The notes under the pieces were generated by a model. The model searched no databases. It was not told where the DNA came from and saw only the letters and a list, made by a program, of their open reading frames with translations. A stretch of DNA of 64,000 bases from Warburgia ugandensis (Eukaryota > Streptophyta > Magnoliopsida > Canellales > Canellaceae), in contig CP141130.1 in assembly GCA_035236585.1 (NCBI GenBank), forward strand, positions 29,399,501 to 29,463,500, in the 5' to 3' direction. A program made the position numbers and the translations under genes. Below, piece after piece: positions 23,738-35,309 of the stretch. The number at the start of each line of letters is the position of its first letter. The first letter of the stretch is position 1.

Positions 23738-25445
23738 ATGACTCCTCGAAGAAGGACAAGGCCTATCCCTGCTACACCAGTTGCCCCACCTGTTGAGTCC
23801 TCTGATCAAGGGGATCGAGATGCCAAGTTATTAAATTGAGTAATGTCAGGGCTAGTATCACTTATACAGCAGCAGGTTAGGACTGCTATTCATGCTGTGA
23901 ACCCTAAACCTATTCCACCTCCTCAAGTGGCACCTATGGTCTCCTCAGTTTATTCCTCCCAACCCGTGCAGGAACCATCAGCACCTAAGACCATTGAGGG
24001 CGATGCTACTAGTGACCCTAAGAAGACATATACGCTATTAGAGAGATTTCAAAAGATGGTGCAACCCTTTTATGACGATGGTGACATTGAGGAGGCCGAG
24101 CGATGGCTATTTGAGGCTCAAAGGACATTTGACGCTATGAAGATTACACCAGAGGATCAAGTTAGAGTAGCCGCCTACCTATTAAAGGGTGAGGCAGGCT
24201 TCTGGTGGCAGACCTTTACGGGTACACGACTAGATCCTACCGAGACGATGACTTGGGCAACCTTTAAACAGGCTTTCGACACTCAGTACTTCCCACCCCA
24301 TGCATTACAGTCATTGAAGGAGTTTGCCACCTTGGAGCACAGAGACATGACGGTTCAGTCGTATCTGAACTGATTTACACGACTGAGGAGATTTGCACCT
24401 CACGCGCTTGCCTCAAACGAGGGGCAACAGACAGATTTGTGGATGGGTTGACACCTTGGCTGAGAGATCGGGTGATTACCTCATGACCCACCTCTATGCG
24501 AGATGCAGCTGACATGGCTTCCATGCATGAGAAGAACTCTCTTAGGACTAGAGGGGGTGCGTTCCAGCCCACTAAGGGTAAGAGACCATTTGGTGTTATG
24601 CAGACACATGGTGCATCAGGTCACCAACCGTAGGCCAAGTTTAAGAGAGATACAGAGAGGAAGAGATGTGATAGGTGCAAGGGTTGGCACCCTGGGCGAG
24701 GGTACAATAGATTCGATAGGCCACATCATCAGAGGTAGCCCCAACCATAGCGACAGCACCATGCACCTTTCCAGAGACAACCATATAGGTGTTTCAACTG
24801 TGGAGATGTAGGCCACTTCATTAAGGACTGTCCTAAGGGGCAGAGAGAGAGGCAGACTGAGGTGGGCACAGAGACAGCTACCGCGCCATGTAGCCAGGGA
24901 CGAGTATTTGCTATCACATTAGGACAGGCGTAGTCACACCAGGTTGTTGAAGGTACTCTTCTAGTCTCATACCGACATGCCAGGGCCCTTTTTGACATAG
25001 GGTCCACTCATTCTTTTATATCATGCATTTTTGCATTTTGCCTTGATGTATGTGTGCATAAATTAGCATTTGTATTAGATATTATGACACCTGTGGGAGA
25101 GGCAGTAGAGACTACCGAATATCTTCGAGAGATACCCGTAGAGATATTAGGTGTGAGTATGGACACTGACTTCATCTTACTAGACATGGTAGACTATGAT
25201 ATTGTTCTTGGAATGGATTGGTTAGCCAAATATTGGGCTATCGTAGATTGTCGAAAGAAGCGGATCACTTTTCTTATACTTGGGCAATTAGAAATAGTGT
25301 TCTAGGGTCGGAAAGATCAGTCAAGTACATGCATCATTTTTTCTATGAAGGCGGCACAATTTTGTTCACCAGGGTGTAGCGCGTTCCTTGTGTATGTGAC
25401 TGTTGAGGACAAGAAGAAACCACGGCTTGATGATTTACCAAAATA
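23738..25445 (+). pseudogene. gag-protease relic of the Del/Tekay-like element
   Basis: The frame starts MTPRRRTRP at 23738. An in-frame TGA occurs at 23837 and again after 24373 (probably a CGA-to-TGA change in an LNRF motif). The gag core has TLLERFQKMVQPFYD, EEAERWLFEAQRTFDAM and GEAGFWWQTF, with RFVDGLTPWLRDRV in a shifted frame. A CCHC zinc knuckle, CFNCGDVGHFIKDC, lies at about 24790-24830. The protease region has ALFDIGSTHSFIS (DIG in place of DTG/DSG) and DYDIVLGMDWLA at about 25200. The relic stops abruptly at 25445, where the 3' LTR sequence begins mid-LTR. Confidence 0.85.
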
Positions 25446-28131
25446 CCCCCTCCTCAATTGCAAACTCCTTTCCCTAGTTGCTGCTCAATCTCCCTTCTAC
25501 ACTCTTCAACGCATCCTTGTTTTACCCTAAACCCTAGCCTCTGCAAAATTCTAGTTTTCTGACAAGTAGGGCTCCGGTAACATCCACCAATGCCCAGCAA
25601 AACAAGGTAAGCCTTAATCTCTTGAATTTTTATATTAATTATGTATATTTGTAAAATAGAAATACATGAAAAATCAGGAAAAACTTCCTGGGAACCCTGT
25701 TTACACTACTATTAGAGCCTAAATTCACTGATAAAACCACAATAGATAGCAAATCGGACCGTTCATCTAGTGCATAAGGGAACCACAAACAAACCTTTTA
25801 AGTTTTAGGAAAATCCGACGGTGAAAGATGCCAAAAAATGAGAAGAATAGTACCTAGGGAAGTTTTAGGAACATGGAAAAAAATTGCATAAAAACATAGT
25901 TTTTGGAAAAATCAATGTAAAAGGATGGTAGAAATGAAATCTAGACAAAATTCTGGGAAAAATGGTGCAAAAATTGAGATATTTGGACACCTGTAGGATC
26001 GCCGAAGAGGACTAGAATTCGGTCGTCTTCTTCGGCAACGTCAAGAGCGTCGGCGCCTTGGCGCTGACGCCTGGATGCCGAGAAAGAGGCCCCAACAGAG
26101 ATACAAGGCGGACGGGAGACATCGTAGGTGTACGTGGCAGATGCGTGAGCGAGAGAGCCAGCGTGGGCTGTCGCGGAAGGTCGGGACGTGCGGCGTTCTA
26201 GCAACTGTGACGCACGCGGTGGTGTGTCACAGTAACAAGGATGCATGCGGCGCATCGCGGTGTCGAGTGTCTTTGTGTTGTCTGTTTACGCCAGTGTAAA
26301 CTGGTGTAAACCCGAGCTGCCGGTGTAAACTGGTGTAAACGGCCCAGTCGACCCTTTTTATAAATTAATACTATTAATTTATGAGGTATTTTTACAAAAA
26401 ACTTGATTCTGAGAGCTATAGAGGTCCAAATCACGATCCGAAAGAGGCGTTTTGACCGTATTGATGACGCATACCTAGATTTAACTTAAAAACTTATAAA
26501 TAACTACTTTTACTTTATAAAAATTTTAAAATAGTGATGTGACATTGATAGGTGCATCCGAACATATAAGTTAAAGGGATTTTACGAGCGAACTGAGTGA
26601 TTTCACATTGAGGTAGGTGATGACAATTAATGTTTTATTTTCAAACTCTGCATGATCATAACATTATAGTTGATTGTCAATTTAAATTTCACTTAATAGT
26701 AATCGTGATTTTGCGAGATTTAGAATTTAATACTATGATCGTTACTGGATTTTCAAGCATGTATTAAGTGGATTTATTACAAATGCTTTCATGAGAATGA
26801 TATTGTATATTATGCATAAGTAAAAATTCCTTGTCTTTACTACAGAACTAAAATATATAAAATTGCATGAGAATGAAAAGTGGAGACTTGGTGGTTGGTC
26901 CTTTTATAGGCTAACCCTAGGATGAGGGGTGTGCCTTGGGGATTGCGGGCTACGAGTACTCTTGAGTTTTGGCATATATATGATTTCTGTGTTTAATGTT
27001 TTATTACGGGTGATCTCACCCGGTGGCATCATGCTAGGAGGGAGAGGGCCGACCACCCACCCTCCGAGATTTGTGATGTGATGAGATTGTGATATGATAG
27101 ACACCTGCCCGTAGATGGCATTTGATAGGGGTTTGGTAATATGGATAGTCCACACTACCGGTCCGGGCCTTTCCATGGGGACGGATGCTAAGTCTCCCGT
27201 TATGGTGTCGATGGAGAGCGGTGGTGGTTGAGACCCATGGAGGATTGCCACTGAGGCATGACAATCCATACTCTTATTATGTGTGCTTGCATGATGAGCA
27301 TGGTGATGAGATGATATGCCTGGGTGTGATGACACTCAGAGGTTGGATGTGAGTACTCACGATCAGTGATATTTATTTATATGACGCTTGTGAGACCCAT
27401 TACCTTAGGGTGCATTATTATTATTTTATGCTCAATTACATCAATCATATCATGTTTTAAATTCGTGGAATTCATGTTTTAGCATACTTGAGAAATTGAT
27501 ACCATGTTGGCATGAGTTATAATGATTTTATTTCTTTTATTTTGTCGTTACTGTTATTTCATTTATTTCATTAATTGTCTATGTACCTGCACAAGCAATA
27601 GCTTGCTGAGGAATTACTTTGTTTTGTAATGCCTTAGATCTCGAGCGTGACATCAGGAAAGGCAAGATCGTTGAGAAACTGTGATAGTAGTGGGAGATTT
27701 CCTTACTTTGGGTTATAGATATTGATGTGAGTTAATAAACAGGACTACAATTTGACTTTCTATATGGACTGCATACTTTTATTTTATGGATTTGATTAAG
27801 ATAATTATACATATGATGGACATTTAATGGGATGTTATGATGGATAGACCCTGGGCCATATTATTATCGTGTTTTGGATATTTATTGGTTTGAAAATAAA
27901 GGCGCCGATGAAATTTGATGTTGATGGACATGTGTATTATTTCATTTCTATTATCACGAAATTATACTTATGTTGTGAATTAAATTGAGATGTTTTGAAA
28001 AAAGAAAATTACCCCTAGAGGTTTTTAAGAAATGTTTTCATAAACAAATTAATAAAAAAAATTTCTCATGAGATCCCAAATGTTATTATTATTATTATAA
28101 AAAAAATGTCATAAAATCCTAGGGTGTTACA
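25446..28131 (+). repeat. 3' LTR of the Del/Tekay-like element, first 325 bp missing
   Basis: It begins at CCCCCTCCTCAATTGC, which corresponds to 20994 in the 5' LTR, and ends CCTAGGGTGTTACA. Near 25675-25755 it has about 75 bp absent from the 5' LTR. The GC-rich block recurs at about 25980-26360. The antisense ORF 26904-27335 is the counterpart of the one in the 5' LTR. Confidence 0.85.
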
Positions 28132-31100
28132 TTTTGCATAAACACAAAACAATTAGCACTAAATTCTAAAATAAAGCATCATCATAGATTCGTTGCCCAA
28201 TTGATTTAAAATTTACTAATTAAAAATAAAAATAAAGTTTTGAAAGAGAAGTAAAGTGGAATGTAAATCTGGGAGGGTGACAATAGTAGATGACTACGAT
28301 AAAACTAATTACTATTCGCTTGAAAATAGAAACAAGTTGCTAATTTTGAGCTCTTCATTTGATACTTTATTTAGTCCAAATCAAAATTCTAAACTTGGGT
28401 CTTATTATCCTAAGTCTCACCTATGTAGCACAATTAACTTTGAACTTTTTCCTTGAGTGATGTGTCAAGAAATCAAGTGTGAAAAATCCAGTTAACCAGT
28501 CACAACCCTATTTTTCTCCCTTCTTCAACCTATGCTTTTCTTCGAATTTTGGATCTTCCTTTCACCTTTTCTTCGGTTTGATATTTATATATGAGGAAGA
28601 GGTTGGTTTCAACGAATTAGAAACCTTCCCAATCATTTCCTCTCCAAGAAAATCTAATAGAGTTTCCTAATCCCCCAACTACCATTCTCCATCATGTTTT
28701 CACTTTTTGTGATGCAACTTCCTTTCTCGAGTTGGTTTCCTATTTAGGAAACCATTCTCTAAGCTTTCCAAACTGCAAAACACAATCAAGCTCAACATAG
28801 TTTCCAATTTAGGAAATTGCCTCCTTCCATCTCATTTTCCACCATTTGAGCAAGTGGCATGATGATTTGGCCCCTAGAAAACTTTGTAAGTCTAGTCCTA
28901 GAAAGGAAAATGAACCCACTTTCAGAGATGTAGAAAGAAAATAAAGCAAGCAAGTAAGTAAACTAACTAAGAAAAAGAAAACAACTAATTCATTAATACA
29001 ATTTGATTACAATGAAAGGTATAGAAAGAAAGCCAAACAAAGCAAATAAGAAACTTCCTTGAAGTGTCTACTATAGGAGACCTTTGTTGTGTCACTCAAT
29101 AAGGCTCTTTACAAATCCTCTTCTTTTGGGAACGAATTCCTCTTATAACTTACTTTGTTGCATCACTCATCAAATGCCTATGAACTTCTCTACAATCCAT
29201 GGTACACTAAAGCTACACCCTCTCTTTTCTCATCTTTTGAACGCAACATACCACAAACCCAAATTGTTTATCAACCATGCTTTAGGAATTAACCTTGGCT
29301 TCCATACAAGGGCAGAAGGTGTCCTTCCTTTTCCTTAGATTCCCAATTCCTAAGGAAAAAAGGAAAGTGAAAGGAGAAGGGGGAGTATGCATGTACTATA
29401 GAGGTGGGAGAAAAAGAAATTGTAAGTGTGTGGAATGAAAGTGGATGGAGGAGGAATATCCTATGTGTGCTTTTGAGAAAGCATGCAAGGATGACATAAG
29501 GATGTGATTACATGTAATGGTGAAGAGAAAGAAGAATGCATCTAAGGATAAAGTGAGAAAGGTTGAAGGAAGGTGGTGTGTAGAGATGAATTAGAGATTG
29601 GAGGATGAGGCGTGCAATGACAAGGCATGCAAGGCTGCTCAGTGAAGGGAATTGAATATAGGTGGAAGGGATAAGATCAATGCAAGAGTGTATAGTGTAA
29701 TGTGTGCAATTCCTATAGCATGCAAGTGTGTAAGACATGCAAGATCTAGGAGGTGGATGCGTGTAAACTATAACAGTGGAGGGAATGCTAAGCATGCAAG
29801 GAGGGAATGCTAAGCATGCAAGGAGGAAAGCTAGGCTAGAGTGAATGTAATATTAAGGGTGCAAGGGAGGCAATGTTGAAAATGCAAGGAGGCATGGAAA
29901 CTTAAACATGCAAGCATGAGTGCATGACTTAAGAGATGGTGAAGGGAGGGGAGGTGTGTAAGAGTGAAGAGATGAGATGGGGGAAGACGAAGAAGGGAGA
30001 AGGGAAGAAAGAAAGGAGGGAAGTGGGGATGGATGAGCTTCCTTACCTTTTCTCCAATGGATGTGAACCTATGATCTTGGGGGAGCTTTGGCAAGGGTGA
30101 TCTCTCTCCCTCTATTTCTCCTAGGTTTATCTTTCAATTTAAGGAAAAGGTACGAGATCCCATTATCCTTGTCCTTCACTCCTTATAAGTTTTTTGAGTG
30201 AAAGCCCTAAGGAATGGAGGGTTAGGATCTCAGGATGCTTGGGAGGAAGGATAATGGAGATGTAAGGGAGATGAGAGGATAAGATGGAAAGAAGAGGGGG
30301 GAATGCGTGGAACCCCTTGCAAAGGTGGTGTTTAACATGGAATACCAATGGGATAGAAGGAAGATAGGATGGAATACAGCAAAGTGGGAAGGGATAGAGG
30401 ATAGGTGAGAAGGAGGATAGAAAGAGATGGGAGAAAATCAGGGAAGGAAGTAGGATCGAAATCTACTATGGAAGATACATGAATTTCATGGGTATGTGTA
30501 TTTTAAATCTTAGAAAGTTGTATGAAAGGTAGACCATTGGATGAGATCCTTCCTTAGGATTTTGGATTCACTTTTCAACAAGTTAAGGGAAGCTAGGGTT
30601 TGTAATATTCCAATGCTTCATTACTGGCCCTTAGATCATCATTACTCCAGCTTAGGTGGATGAGATTTGATTGGAATGTTCTTATCCACAAGGACCTTTA
30701 TTTGGTAGCTTCTTTACTTTCCACCTTTAGATCGGGATAACTTAGAATGGGTAGCTAAGATTCTATTGAGATTTCCTTATCTCTTACTATTCATTATTTT
30801 TCCCCTAGCCTACCATAATATTCTCCAACCAATAAGATGTAAGGAGGGTGGGACATCTCCTTCCTTGGATGTAGAGATTCTTCTCCTATTTTTAAAGTGG
30901 GTAGACTCACTAAAAAAATGTTTATCAATGAGGCTTGATTTTGGTCTTCATTTTAGTTTATCTTCTTATTGGTCCATCCTTACGTGAGTTAGTATTCATT
31001 GGTTTCTTAGAATGTGTATGAATAAGGATAGATTTTGGCCTTTAAATCTTAAAAGGTAAGGATGCTTCAACCATAGATTTCCTATAAATTATCACTCTCT

Positions 31101-31389
31101 TCTCCTTCTTCATTTTCTCCATAAAACATCATTAATTTTCCTTATTATTCACATATAATTAAGGGACCTTAGTGTGAAAATTTTGTACTTCCCCTTAGGT
31201 GGTCCCTTCCTTTGGTTAAGTAGGAGAAAGAGTGTGTAAAGAAGAAGTCTTATGTGGGTCTCGATCTTCTAACTTATTTTATTTCAAAGAAGCTTTCATT
31301 GTATATAATTCCAATATATATGAATTGAGCTTCTCTTAGAAGCTTCATAAGGTGGTGACTGGCTTGCACGAATGCATGAGAAGTTCCGT
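28132..31389. other. Repeat-derived intergenic DNA, possibly the rest of a minus-strand LTR
   Basis: The A-rich stretch at 28920-29070 is the reverse-complement style of the T-rich LTR region around 2330-2500 (poly-T/poly-A blocks with 'tttcttagtta'-like words), which suggests an Athila/TAT LTR in minus orientation. From 29470 to 30020 there are many 'gcatgcaagga' words, including a local 20 bp duplication at 29790-29825. No gene is visible; the ORFs here are low-complexity. Confidence 0.35.
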
Positions 31390-34300
31390 TGATAAGTATG
31401 GAATTATTACATAGAATATTTCTATATTTTCAGGTCTAGCCCTTATTTTATTATCAAGATCACTAATTATGATTATTTTCACATTGTGCAATATTAGGGC
31501 ACAATTGTAAAAAAGGATGTTTTTGGTATTCCAAACCCTAAAAGATGAATAATTTAGAGTTCAAGCATCAATATTGGCCCACCAACCAAATTTAGTGAAG
31601 TTCAAAATTTTAGAATGCAGAATGTGTGTTGTTATAATTTTCAGCATAGTTAGAAACCTTATAAGCAGCACCAAACCTTATCCATGCAAAAGAGGATGTA
31701 ACATGAAAACATAGGATGATTCCATGCATGCATCCATGCATGTATTTCAACACATTTTTGGAGATTATATGTGAAGATTAAAAGTCACACATGTCAAAGG
31801 AAGCATGCATGTGAAGTACACTCATGTCAAGGCCTGCTAGAGACTTAAAACCCTATCTTTCTCTCTTGTCACTTTAGAAATGGGGACCACCACATGTCAT
31901 CCATGATTTTATAATGCACTAAGAGACTCTTCACTTCATACATGTGAAGTCCATACAAAAATAAAGAATAAAATTAAGAGAAAATAAGCAGGTGAGGAGA
32001 GAGACAAAAAAGGAGAAATCTACGACTAGTTTTCATCTGAGAATATTAAGAAAGAGTGGATGAGATCAATTCACATCTAAGATCATCCTAAAGCAACCAA
32101 TGAGAAACCATTTGATTTAGAATTGACCAATGGAAAGAAGTCATGCATGAGAGAGAAGACTGAACCATGATTAGTGGAGAATATTTTAGTGGGTTGCCTA
32201 CCATTTTTTAAGGAGACCCATAAGAGTTCTCCTTAGAAGAAAACATGTTTTGCACTTAATTATAATTGGATAGAGATAAAAATGGTGATATGAGGAGAAA
32301 ATAGAGGAAGAGAATTAGTGTGGATAAGAAAATATGAAAGGAGTCCCAGCCATCCATCTTAGGGCATACAGATCCAATGAATGAGAAGGAATGAGCTATA
32401 AAACAATGCCTTTTTGGATATGATACTTCAACGAAATCTGAACCATTCATCCTAAGGTTGAAACATGATCCAAGGAAGGGGATGAAGAATGAAAAGCATG
32501 AAAACCCTCTCACCACTCCATCTCATCTCATAATACAATCCAATCATAGCACTTGATAAAACTATTGAATTAAGAATGAATCTCAACGCATTCTACATGT
32601 AGTCCATGACTTTTCCAAGGGGAGCTAGGGTGAAAAGAAAAAGTGATAACAAAAAGATAGATAAGGTCTAGGGAAATATGGGGAGGAAGGGAGCTTCTAA
32701 TAAGAAACTTCCAACTATCCATGCTCTTCAATGTAAAACACAAAAGAAAGCAAAAGGAGTTCAAAGCATAATTCATTTTCCACTTTCTCTATTCTCTTGC
32801 TCCACAAAGTAGAAGAGAGGAAGAAAGAGAGGAGAACTAAGAGAGTTCTCAAGCTTATAGAACCACACAAAGTGATCAAACATCAAGAGAGCATTCTAAA
32901 AGGAGTAACATCCAAGGAGAAGAGAAGAGGTAAGAAAGGCTTGCACTATTATTCCATCGTGTTTCATTCTTTTCATTTTTTTGTTTTATGCTTCTTCTTC
33001 TCTTTTTAAATTTATCTCACCCTCAAAATTTTACTCCCATCCATCCATCCCATGCTTTATCCATCACCAAAATATTTATCTAAAATTCATTTTCTGACCC
33101 TTTCATTCATTCATCCTTTTCATACATTATTTTTAGTCTTTTCTACCTAATTTTCTAACCTTTCTCCACTATTTTATTTTTATTTTTTTTACTTAATAAT
33201 TCACTCTAAAATTCCTGGATTAGTATTTCAACCCCACAATTGACTACTCCACAAAATGTCATTAAAAAATCCATCTCTAGCCCCTTTTTTCATTCCCCTT
33301 TTTTTCACCAAAATTTCGTTTCATTATCAAGCCTTAATCTTTTTCCATCTTGTTTTATTTTTCTAAATTTTTTTGTTCATATTCTAGATCTAAATTAATG
33401 ACACTACACTACACTTCATCCTATCCTTTATCATTCTATCCATTCATCTCTCCAAGATTTTTTTCATTTACAAGCCTTTCCAAATCTCATTCTCTCTCTT
33501 GGTATTACATTCATAAAGTAGATTTTTAGGCGTAAACACTTCTTCCAAGGGATATGGAATTAGTGGTTCATGATCCATGGCTATGTTGAGTCACACTACA
33601 TGAACTAAGTCACAAGTGGACAATAAGAAAGACAGGTAGTAGTGTGTGGGTTAATGAGATTCACTAGAAGATCTCTCAGGTGGCATGTTAAAAATTCTAG
33701 GTGAATTTGTTCTAACGCATAGGATTAATTGTATTTGCTTTTGTTATTCCTTTATTTGTAATCAATTGATGTTATTTCTAATATTAAAGGTTCACTGATA
33801 GTCAACCTCTGTTTTTCTATACTCTATATCCCTTTCTTTCAAGTAATGACCAAGTGTGTAAACTTAGGGTGGTATGAATCTAATATTAATATTATGCTCT
33901 AATTTAATCTATAATAATCTAATATAAAAAATATCTTACTCTAACTTATATTTCAACTTAATTCCTTAGGTGAACTAATTAAACATAAGCACAAAGAAAT
34001 GAACTAAATCTAACAATTACAAAAGTAAGCAAATATAACATAAAGGAAATTACACTTAAAGTAGAACAAAACTCTTATCCTTTTACTTTAAGTGTAATTT
34101 CCTTTATGTTATATTTGCTTACTTTTGTAATTGTTAGATTTAGTTCATTTCTTTGTGCTTATGTTTAATTAGTTCACCTAAGGAATTAAGTTGAAATATA
34201 AGTTAGAGTAAGATATTTTTTATATTAGATTATTATAGATTAAATTAGAGCATAATATTAATATTAGATTCATACCACCCTAAGTTTACACACTTGGTCA

Positions 34301-34788
34301 TTACTTGAAAGAAAGGGATATAGAGTATAGAAAAACAGAGGTTGACTATCAGTGAACCTTTAATAGTTGGTGCCCTAAGAAGATTGGTTATCCTTTAAAT
34401 AAATATAGTGCCATGCTAAGAAACTAGTATTAAGAAAAGATTTAAAAAGAGCTTTAAAATAAATATTTTTCATGTGTTAGAAACATCGTGCTTCTAGTTA
34501 CATATGCAAAAAAATCTAGATAACTTAATGCCTAAAATATTTGATTTCTAATATATTGGATTTTTAAATCCTAAGGTTAGGTTTAAATTTAAGCATTTTA
34601 TATGATTTTAGTTTTTTAGAATTTTTGGTCATTAATTAATTAAATAAATTGTTTGGCTAGCTTAAAGTAGTTAAAATAGGTTTTAATTAAAGACCAATTA
34701 TTAATAGTCCTTGTGGATTGACCCATGCTTGCTGTGTCTATGCTATAGTGGACCCCTGCACTTGCAGTATTATATTTAAAACACATCA
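31390..34788 (+). mobile_element. Solo LTR, Athila/TAT family, with a palindrome inside
   Basis: It starts TGATAAGTATGGAATTATTAC and ends GCAGTATTATATTTAAAACA-CATCA, with TSDs TCCGT (31385-31389) and TCTGT (34789-34793) differing by one base. The last ~80 bases have the Athila/TAT end layout ('agtccttgtggattgaccc', 'cctgcacttgcag'). No internal region follows, so it is a solo LTR. Length is 3399 bp, or about 3.1 kb without one palindrome arm and the spacer. Confidence 0.75.
33782..34365. repeat. Perfect 282 bp inverted repeat with 20 bp spacer
   Basis: The left arm 33782-34063 and right arm 34084-34365 are exact reverse complements over all 282 positions when compared line by line. The spacer is 34064-34083. 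Beyond the arms the match stops at once on both sides. It lies within the solo LTR. The right arm has the T-rich strand character of the host LTR, so the left arm may be the inverted copy. Confidence 0.97.
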
Positions 34789-34793
34789 TCTGT

Positions 34794-34902
34794 CACTTTA
34801 TTTTTTGTACAAACACCTTAATTTGAATTGATAAGGCTCTATGTTCCACCTAGGATTTTTGACTGCTCTAAATTTATTGAGAACACTCATTTTATGTGTT
34901 AC

Positions 34903-34933
<31 letters not shown>

Positions 34934-35304
34934 TCAATAGCATCATTGAAAGCCCTACTCAATGGTTTGCTATAAGTTTACAAAATAGCAAGTTGCCTGC
35001 CCCAAGCATACTCCACCTCGCCACTCATCTCCTATGCTATTTGACTAATATGGTGTAGATCCATAATTGTCATTTTCTAATCAACAACCTTGGATGACTC
35101 ATATAGTGGTTGAAGCACCTTACAAACACTCAAGGCCTTAAGATCTAGATGATCAACTATATGGATTATCAAGCCTACACCCTCACATGGCCGAATCAAG
35201 CAACCACTTACCACATTTGAGCTCTTACAGATTGGGGTGTACTTAGTCCATTTGGTCCACCACCAGAAAGTGATCTCTCATAAAGCACAAGGTTACCGCC
35301 TTCT
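34794..35304. other. Short host segment between two solo LTRs
   Basis: It is the continuation of the target DNA left of 31385. It holds an (AT)n run at 34909-34934 and no gene; the ORF 34828-35058 reads through the microsatellite. Confidence 0.5.
34909..34934. repeat. (AT)n microsatellite
   Basis: Thirteen or so AT dinucleotides. Confidence 0.9.
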
Positions 35305-35309
35305 AAACT

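Larger units (their letters stand above)
20669..28131 (+). mobile_element. Del/Tekay-like Ty3/gypsy retrotransposon, internally deleted
   Basis: Order: 5' LTR (20669-23598), Met-tRNA primer site (23601-23614), gag and protease relics (23738-25445), 3' LTR lacking its start (25446-28131). Reverse transcriptase, RNase H and integrase are missing, so it cannot move by itself. The two LTRs are clearly homologous over their shared length. The 5 bp flanks (AAAAT at 20664-20668 and TTTTG at 28132-28136) do not match. Confidence 0.85.
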
